Assembly: GCA_002839155.1 (NCBI GenBank)
Contig: PGXM01000010.1
Coordinates: 1-64,000, forward strand
Source: Tenericutes bacterium HGW-Tenericutes-1
Lineage (GTDB): Bacteria > Bacillota_I > Bacilli_A > Izemoplasmatales > Hujiaoplasmataceae
Length of the DNA stretch: 64,000 bases
Direction of reading: 5' to 3'
How positions within the stretch are numbered: position 1 is the stretch's first letter; each line of letters starts with the position of its first letter. The notes under the pieces were generated by a model. The model saw only the letters and a list, made by a program, of their open reading frames with translations. It did not search any database and had not been told where the DNA came from. Both the position numbers and the translations under genes were made by a program. This document shows positions 57,546-64,000 of the stretch, one piece after another.

Positions 57546-58616
57546 TTAACGAGGGATATAAGATTGACGAACTTCGCCAATCGTTCTAATCCGATCTTTT
57601 GCGAAGACAATTGCTGCTTTTTGCGTATGAATGTCTTCTTTTTCAGCGATTTTAAAGATGGTTAATAAACGGTCATAGATTTTTTCAACGGCTTTCATCG
57701 CGTTGTCGCGGTTATAACCGATGAGTTCATGATAAACGTTGATAACCCCGCCACCATTAATAACGAAGTCAGGAGCGTATAAAATGCCTTTATCTTTAAT
57801 CATATTGCCATGTCTGTCTTCGTCTTGTAATACGTTGTTCGCTGTACCGGCAATAATCGGGGCCTTGATTTGAGGAATTGTTTCATCATTTAATACAGCA
57901 CCTAAAGCACAAGGACAGAAGACATCAACATCCATACCATAAATTTCATTCGTAGGTACGAATTCAACGGTTGGGTGTTCTTCAGCCATTCTTTGGATAT
58001 GGCGTTGGTTAATTTCGGTAAAATAGATTTTCTTTGCGCCAGCTTCAATTAAATAATTAATTAAATAATAACCTGTTTGTCCTGCGCCTTGAATGGCGTA
58101 AGAGTAATTCGATACATCATCATTGCCAAATCTATGTTTTAAAGCGGCTCTAATGCCATGGAAGGCTCCCCACGCGGTGACAGGCGAAGGATTTCCGCTT
58201 CTGCCTTCTAATCCCACAACGTGATCAGTTTCCATATGGATGAATTCCATATCTTTTGTATTCGTATTCACATCTTCAGCCGTAATATAACGACCATTCA
58301 AACTTTGTACATAACGACCTAAAGCTCTAAAGTAAGCTTCACTTTTGCACGTTTGAGCATCTCCGATTAAAACAGTTTTACCGCCGCCTAAGTTTAATCC
58401 GGCTGCAGCTGATTTATAAGTCATGCCGCGTGCGAGTCTTAAGCAATCCATGACGGCATCTTCTTCTGAAGCATAATTCCAAATTCTCGTCCCGCCTAAT
58501 GCAGGTCCTAAGGTTGTGTCGTGAATTACAGTAACGCCTTTTAATCCTGTTGTTTTGTCGTAAAAGTAAACGATTTGTTCGTAATCATGTTTTTCCATGT
58601 AATCAAATTTGTTCAT
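57546..58616 (-). CDS. Leucine (branched-chain amino acid) dehydrogenase
   Basis: 'VIHDTTLGPALGGTRIWNYASEEDAVMDCLRLARGMTYKSAAAGLNLGGGKTVLIGD', 'ALGAVLNDETIPQIKAPIIAGTANNVL'. Confidence 0.92.
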   Translation of the reverse strand: MNKFDYMEKHDYEQIVYFYDKTTGLKGVTVIHDTTLGPALGGTRIWNYASEEDAVMDCLRLARGMTYKSAAAGLNLGGGKTVLIGDAQTCKSEAYFRALGRYVQSLNGRYITAEDVNTNTKDMEFIHMETDHVVGLEGRSGNPSPVTAWGAFHGIRAALKHRFGNDDVSNYSYAIQGAGQTGYYLINYLIEAGAKKIYFTEINQRHIQRMAEEHPTVEFVPTNEIYGMDVDVFCPCALGAVLNDETIPQIKAPIIAGTANNVLQDEDRHGNMIKDKGILYAPDFVINGGGVINVYHELIGYNRDNAMKAVEKIYDRLLTIFKIAEKEDIHTQKAAIVFAKDRIRTIGEVRQSYIPR

Positions 58617-58650
58617 GTTACCCTCCGTAGGTTTTTATTATTTTGATACT

Positions 58651-58664
58651 TGAAAACGCTTCCA
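58651..58664 (-). promoter_or_regulatory. cre-like site at promoter of leucine dehydrogenase/VOR/ptb-buk operon
   Basis: TGAAAACGCTTCCA, one deviation from TGWAANCGNTNWCA, just downstream of a TATAAT -10 on the minus strand. Confidence 0.65.
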
Positions 58665-58943
58665 ACAATATTATATCACTCGGTCAATAGAACTCAAAGA
58701 AAAAAAAGACATAAATTAAAAAAATGTCTTTAAGTTATTTTATAACTTATTTATTTATCAATTTTTTGTTTTATGATGTGAATATTCATCGATGATTTGA
58801 TTTTCATGGTGAATATTTATTCATTTTTACGGAAATTTTTAAGAGTTAGCGCTTTCATGATTCGTTTGATTGATACTAAAACTATCTTTTATATATAAAA
58901 TCAAAAAAAGTAGCCACATTTAGTGACTACTTCTATGATGTAT

Positions 58944-61070
58944 TTAATATTCTAAAGCAGTTACTCGATTCTTTCCATTGGCTTTACTGATATATAACTG
59001 CGTATCCGCAATGCTTAAGAAACGATCTTTTGTTTTTGTTGCATTCGGTGAAGTTGAAGACACACCAATTGATATTGCAATTTTAATTTTATTGCTTAAA
59101 TCATCATTGAGATGAGCCACAGCGTCTTTAATCTTATTGGCATATTGATCTGCTTCTTTTAAATCGCAATTCGGGAGTAACATGACAAACTCATCGCCGC
59201 CATATCTTGCCACGAAATCAGATTCATTTCTCAAGTGTTCGCTGAGTAATCTCGCTACTTTTTTAACGACGTCATCGCCAGTTAAATGACCATAGTTATC
59301 GTTGAATTTTTTAAAATCATCAACGTCAATCATGAGTAATGACAAAGGTTTCTTATTGTCGATGGCTTCATTCCAAAGCCGGTCATACATCATATCGAAG
59401 AGCCTTCTATTTGGAATTGCGGTTAAGCCATCTTGTTCTGACAAGCCTTTGAATTTCTCATTAAGAATGGTAATTTCTTTGGTTTTAAGGGCGTTTTTAA
59501 TCGCAATTGCTAAATAAGAAGCTAAGGTTTGAAGTAAGTCTTTATGGGTGTCGGTATACGCATTTTTATTTTTTGCTTGAATTGAGAAGACGCCAATGAC
59601 TTCGCCTTCACTCATTAAAGGGGCATACATCGCTGAATGCATTAAATCACCGCGTGTCGCAGATAATCCTTTAATGTATTTCTTATATTCTTTTTCGATG
59701 TCGTTAATTTTAATGGTTTGCTTATTGAGAAAGCTCCAGACATGATAACTCTTGTTATTATCGAGTGATAAGGTAAAACTATCAAGCAATTTTCCTTTTT
59801 CGATGAATAAGTCAAATCTTAATGCATTGATAGAAGGATCAAATAAACCAACGCCAATACTTTCAGCGGTCATCAGTAAATTGACGTTTTCATACAGTTG
59901 TTCAAAGATATCGCCTAATACATGCGTTGAAGTCATTGCTTGTCCAATGTTACTTAATACATGCATTTGTTGATAACTTTTCCTAAGTTCATTGGACAAT
60001 TGACGATAAATCTTGGTTTCTTCTAACGATTCAGAGAGTTTTGATTGATATTCAATACTATTGATTCTTTCAAGTCTTCGGTTTTCTTCAACGACTTTGC
60101 TTGATTTATAGAATTCTCGGTAGTATTGAAATGCAAGTTCAGTCTTCTTGTGTTTGTCATAGAAATTTGCCATTTGTTCATACAGCCTTGGCATTAGTTC
60201 ATCCATGCCAATTTGAGAAGATAGTTTTAAAGCTTTTAATAGATATTCTAAAGCATTGTTGTAATCATTATTTAAATCATAAGATGTGGCTAATTCAAGA
60301 TAAATTTTAAATAGAATGACTAAATCTTTACAATCAGTTGCTTCATCAACTCCAAGCATTAAATACTGAATGCTTTGCTTAAAATCCTCTAGTTTTTGGT
60401 AAATACGTCCCATCGAATGATAAGAATGGGCTAATAATAGCGTTCTTCTATTTTCAACGCCATAATGAATCGCTTGGATAATATAATTCTTAGCTTCAAC
60501 AAATTTACCTAAACTTAAATTGGTATTGCCCATATTGACGTTCGCAATCGCTATTGCGTATTGATCGTCAATTTCTATGGATTTCTTTAAACATTTCTCA
60601 TAGTATTCTAATGCTTGATCATAATTCTTTAAGTCTTCATGCATCGTACCAATATTATTTAAAATCTTTGATTCTAATTCACCATAACCATGATCCATGG
60701 CCATGTTTAAGGCGTTTTGATAATGGTTCATCGCTTGGTCAATGAGTTCCATCGTAATATAAACATTACCTAAACCAATCAACGCTTCGACCTTTGTATG
60801 GGTTTCTTGAACTTTATCAGAGATATCTAAAGCTTGACCTAAATACTCAATCGCTTCATTAAAGTTACTGTTAATCCAGTGACAACGACCAATCCGAAGG
60901 AGACTTCTAGCTTCTAGTTTAATGAAGCCATACTTCTTCGATAATTCTAATGCTTCACTGGCAAGCGCTAAAGATTCTTCAGTACTGCGTTGTTCTGCGT
61001 CAGTCGCTTTTGAAATGAGGGATTCAACGTACTCAAGTTTTGATTGTTCTACCACTTTGATGTCATTCAT
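58944..61070 (-). CDS. TPR-GAF-GGDEF diguanylate cyclase-like protein
   Basis: N-terminal TPRs ('ALEYYEKCLKKSIEIDDQYAIAIANVNMGN'), GAF-like region, 'ARYGGDEFVMLLPNCD'. Confidence 0.88.
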   Translation of the reverse strand: MNDIKVVEQSKLEYVESLISKATDAEQRSTEESLALASEALELSKKYGFIKLEARSLLRIGRCHWINSNFNEAIEYLGQALDISDKVQETHTKVEALIGLGNVYITMELIDQAMNHYQNALNMAMDHGYGELESKILNNIGTMHEDLKNYDQALEYYEKCLKKSIEIDDQYAIAIANVNMGNTNLSLGKFVEAKNYIIQAIHYGVENRRTLLLAHSYHSMGRIYQKLEDFKQSIQYLMLGVDEATDCKDLVILFKIYLELATSYDLNNDYNNALEYLLKALKLSSQIGMDELMPRLYEQMANFYDKHKKTELAFQYYREFYKSSKVVEENRRLERINSIEYQSKLSESLEETKIYRQLSNELRKSYQQMHVLSNIGQAMTSTHVLGDIFEQLYENVNLLMTAESIGVGLFDPSINALRFDLFIEKGKLLDSFTLSLDNNKSYHVWSFLNKQTIKINDIEKEYKKYIKGLSATRGDLMHSAMYAPLMSEGEVIGVFSIQAKNKNAYTDTHKDLLQTLASYLAIAIKNALKTKEITILNEKFKGLSEQDGLTAIPNRRLFDMMYDRLWNEAIDNKKPLSLLMIDVDDFKKFNDNYGHLTGDDVVKKVARLLSEHLRNESDFVARYGGDEFVMLLPNCDLKEADQYANKIKDAVAHLNDDLSNKIKIAISIGVSSTSPNATKTKDRFLSIADTQLYISKANGKNRVTALEY

Positions 61071-61252
61071 TAGTAACCTCCGAAAATACAGTTTTGGTTA
61101 AACCGTATTATACCATGTTTTTCATTTATTAAAAGTATATCAAAAAAGATAGATTATTCAAGAGAAAAATATTAAATAGCAAGTAAAGAAAAATAACTTC
61201 ATTATCGATTTAATGATTTAGTGATATAATAGAGTAAAGTGAGGTGCATATC

Positions 61253-61546
61253 TTGTATCAATCTAAATTTGGAAACCAGGACATTGATCAACTCTATGAA
61301 GCCATATTAACGTTAAAAACTAAAGAGGAATGCTATCGATTCTTTGAAGACTTATGTACCATCAAAGAAATTTTTGACATGGCACAACGGTTAAAAGTTG
61401 CGAAAATGCTCACTGAAAAACGGCCCTATACAGAAATCGTTCTTGAGACCAAGGCATCGACAGCGACGATTTCAAGGGTCAATAAATCACTGATCTACGG
61501 CGCGGAAGGTTATCATCTCTATTTTAATAAACTCAAACAAAAATAA
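61253..61546 (+). CDS. TrpR/YerC/YecD-family DNA-binding protein
   Basis: 'MAQRLKVAKMLTEKRPYTEIVLETKASTATISRVNKSLIYGAEGYHLYF'; TTG start proposed by spacing from SD 'gagg' (GTG at 61244 possible). Confidence 0.85.
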   Translation: MYQSKFGNQDIDQLYEAILTLKTKEECYRFFEDLCTIKEIFDMAQRLKVAKMLTEKRPYTEIVLETKASTATISRVNKSLIYGAEGYHLYFNKLKQK

Positions 61547-61672
61547 TTAAATATAAATATATTTAGAAGGACTTCATTGAAGCCCTTCTTTTATTTGATA
61601 CCGTTTTCATTAATTTAACACTTTACAATGATAAAGCGATAAAATATAATAATTGGCAGAGGTGAAATTTAA

Positions 61673-62461
61673 ATGAAAAAATTATTAGTTTTAAGTATCA
61701 TGATTTTAAGCTTATTGACAGTTGTTGGTTGTAATCAAGGGGTCATTAATTCTTGGGAAAGACTAGAAGACAGAGGGTATATGATCGTTGGACTAGACGA
61801 TACGTTCGCACCCATGGGTTTTAGAGATAACTCTGGAAATTTAGTCGGCTTTGACGTTGATTTAGCGAAAGAGGTTGGCGAAAGACTAGGCGTTGAAGTG
61901 CGTTTTCAACCCATCGATTGGGATTCCAAAGTTTTAGAACTCAATAGTGGCACAATCGATATGATTTGGAATGGTTTAACCATTACTGAATCAAGATTAG
62001 AAGAGATGTTATTCTCCATTCCTTATATTGCGAATACGCAAATGATTATGGTGGCTTCTGATTCTTCGATTAATCTCATCAGTGATCTAACTGGGAAGAA
62101 ACTCGGTGTTCAAATTAGCAGTGCTGCTGAAGAATCTGTTAATGCCAATGCGATTGTTTCAAGTTTAGGTGAGTTAATAAAATATGATCAATACAATCAA
62201 GCATTATTAGAACTTAAAAATGGCACGATTGATGCAGTTGTCATCGATGAAATCATGGGACGTTATATCATCAGCCAATCTGAAGGTGACTATAAAGTTG
62301 CCAGTGAAAACTTTGCTAGTGAAACGTATGGTGTTGGCTTTAGACTAGAATCAGATTCGATCAGAGATAAAATCAATAACGTTTTAAATGACATGATTGA
62401 AGATGGAACAGCTTCAGAAATCTCCATTAAATGGTTTGATGAAGATATCTTCTTAGGATAA
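61673..62461 (+). CDS. Amino acid ABC transporter substrate-binding lipoprotein
   Basis: Lipobox 'TVVGC'; 'MIVGLDDTFAPMGFRDNSGNLVGFDVDLAKEVGERLG', 'WDSKVLELNSGTIDMIWNGLTITESR'. Confidence 0.94.
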   Translation: MKKLLVLSIMILSLLTVVGCNQGVINSWERLEDRGYMIVGLDDTFAPMGFRDNSGNLVGFDVDLAKEVGERLGVEVRFQPIDWDSKVLELNSGTIDMIWNGLTITESRLEEMLFSIPYIANTQMIMVASDSSINLISDLTGKKLGVQISSAAEESVNANAIVSSLGELIKYDQYNQALLELKNGTIDAVVIDEIMGRYIISQSEGDYKVASENFASETYGVGFRLESDSIRDKINNVLNDMIEDGTASEISIKWFDEDIFLG

Positions 62462-63105
62462 TGGATTATTTATTAGAGGTAGCTCAATATCTCACAAAAG
62501 GCGCTTTCGTTTCATTAAGCGTCTTTCTTGTTACTTTGGTCTTCTCATTTCCCATTGGCTTAATCTTATCGATGTTACAACGGAAAAACAAAATCATTAA
62601 AAGAGCTATCTCGATTTATACCTGGTTTTTCCGTGGAACTCCTCTCATGTTACAACTCTTCTTCTTTATGTATGGATTACCTTTCATCGGTATCAATGTC
62701 AACCGAATGATGGTCGCTTTTATCGCCTTTGTGATAAATTACAGCGCATATTTCGTTGAAATCATCCGTGCAGGGATTGAATCCTTGCCCAAAGATCAAT
62801 TTGAAAGTGCAAGTATGATGGGAGCGACTTCCTATCAAACGTACCGCCATATCATCTTACCTCAAGCGATTAGAATTCAGTTTCCAGTCATATCAAGTGA
62901 AGTAATTACTCTGATTAAAGATACTGCATTAGTCACCGTCATCGCTATTACTGACCTAATGCGTGGTGTCAAAGAAATTGTTTCGAGAGATTTTACGATT
63001 TCTCCTTTTATCCTCGCATCAGCGTTTTATTTACTCATTAGTTACGTGATTGTTAAGCTATTCAAACGATTAGAAAAACGGTTTGACTATTTGGAATTAA
63101 ATTAG
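62461..63105 (+). CDS. Polar amino acid ABC transporter permease
   Basis: 'YTWFFRGTPLMLQLFFFMYGLP', 'EIIRAGIESLPKDQFESASMMGATSYQTYRHIILPQAIR'. Confidence 0.94.
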   Translation: MDYLLEVAQYLTKGAFVSLSVFLVTLVFSFPIGLILSMLQRKNKIIKRAISIYTWFFRGTPLMLQLFFFMYGLPFIGINVNRMMVAFIAFVINYSAYFVEIIRAGIESLPKDQFESASMMGATSYQTYRHIILPQAIRIQFPVISSEVITLIKDTALVTVIAITDLMRGVKEIVSRDFTISPFILASAFYLLISYVIVKLFKRLEKRFDYLELN

Positions 63106-63297
63106 GACTTTTTGATTATTGATTATCAAACGAGACGGTTGAATGAGAAACGACTCGTTTTTCATTAGAAGCAGTGTTAATTGATTTAATTGAAAACAAA
63201 AAAAACATTCATTTCATTCTAAATTTTTATACCTTATGGTAAAATAATCTTAAATTCATTATAATCATATTATATTTAACAAAGTGGGGACATTTTA

Positions 63298-63753
63298 ATG
63301 AATACTCAAAGTCTTGAAAGTAAAATACTATCAACTGAAGAGTTTAAAACGCTTTGGTCAAAAACGTATAACGATACAGGTAAACCCGATTGGTCGCATA
63401 TCTTTCCCTTTTATGATGATTCCATCGTTTTCCAAGATTCAATTCAAAAAATTGAAGGAATTGTTCCTTTCAAAGCTATGTGCAATCGTCTCGCTAAACG
63501 GTGCAAAAGTTTGAAAATGGACATATATACGATTGTCAAAAACGAGAATATCATCATGATGGAATGGAAGATGACCATGTCGTTTAGATTCTTCCCTAAA
63601 AAACCCATTTATGGGGCATCTAAGATGGTTTTTAATGAAGAAGGCAAGATTATCAACCAACGTGACTACTATGATTTATGGGGCGATATTTACGATGGTA
63701 TCCCGATATATAGAAGAATCTACCGCTGGTTCATGCGCGTCTTTTTTGGATAG
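63298..63753 (+). CDS. SnoaL/NTF2-like protein
   Basis: 'WSHIFPFYDDSIVFQDSIQKIEGIVPFKAMCNRL', 'GKIINQRDYYDLWG'. Confidence 0.6.
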   Translation: MNTQSLESKILSTEEFKTLWSKTYNDTGKPDWSHIFPFYDDSIVFQDSIQKIEGIVPFKAMCNRLAKRCKSLKMDIYTIVKNENIIMMEWKMTMSFRFFPKKPIYGASKMVFNEEGKIINQRDYYDLWGDIYDGIPIYRRIYRWFMRVFFG

Positions 63754-63764
63754 GAGCTCAAGAA

Positions 63765-64000
63765 ATGAAAAAATTACCCGATCAACTTGTCTTTTTACAA
63801 AACCGTAAAGCCGTTCAAAAAACCACTAATGAATCCATGTCTGGCAAGCTATCAGTTATCTCTGGTTCTACTTCTGGGGTTGGTTATGTTGCTTTAAAAC
63901 GTTTGGCGATGGCAGGTTCTAACATTGTCATGGTTTGTCGCAATGAAACAAAAGCGATAGAGATTAAAAAAGATATCGAATCAAAATACGATATCTCCGT
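63765..64000 (+). CDS. Short-chain dehydrogenase/reductase (truncated by window end)
   Basis: Hand translation MKKLPDQLVFLQNRKAVQ...GKLSVISGSTSGVGYVALKRLAMAGSNIVMVCRNETKAIEIKKDIESKYDIS: Rossmann TGxxxGxG-like. Confidence 0.85.
   Translation, partial: MKKLPDQLVFLQNRKAVQKTTNESMSGKLSVISGSTSGVGYVALKRLAMAGSNIVMVCRNETKAIEIKKDIESKYDIS

Noticed and set aside
1-64000. Mycoplasma-type code with TGA as Trp
   Set aside because: TGA acts as terminator (e.g. end of ridA at 36522-36524) and Trp residues in conserved motifs are TGG
1-64000. Prophage, transposon, toxin-antitoxin, restriction-modification or other defence island
   Set aside because: No integrase, transposase, methyltransferase, capsid or recognisable toxin gene found; the nucleotidyltransferase and HExxH proteins alone do not support one

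Overview
AT-rich, gene-dense 64 kb chromosomal window. It uses the standard code: TGA terminates ORFs such as ridA and clpB-type genes do not read through it, and Trp is TGG. The gene content (HrcA/CIRCE-type heat shock, ClpB without N-domain, AddAB, H+-pyrophosphatase, ECF S-component, 2-oxoacid:ferredoxin oxidoreductase with Ptb/Buk) suggests an anaerobic, fermentative low-GC Firmicute or Mollicutes-related lineage (inference only). I see no rRNA, tRNA, CRISPR array, prophage or transposase. Most genes are metabolic or housekeeping. Parts worth a second look: (i) a compact operon predicted to ferment branched-chain amino acids (leucine dehydrogenase, P-loop protein of unknown function, VOR-type ferredoxin oxidoreductase, Ptb, Buk) with a cre-like site at its promoter; (ii) a cobalamin riboswitch in front of a DUF4430 (transcobalamin-C-like) lipoprotein and an ECF S-component, a candidate B12 capture/uptake module; (iii) CIRCE elements that embed the -35 box TTGACA in the same way at hsp20 and clpB; (iv) a guanine-type purine riboswitch with a readable P1/terminator switch before an NCS2 permease; (v) a cysteine desulfurase/thioredoxin/DsbD-like cluster; (vi) a CoADR-rhodanese-TusA-DsrE fusion; (vii) several atypical proteins: DegV without its N-terminus, rubredoxin with a CXC knuckle, PlsC-like protein with HX4G, short AddB, and two unassigned HExxH proteins. 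A rubredoxin gene missing from the supplied ORF track was found by reading the sequence.
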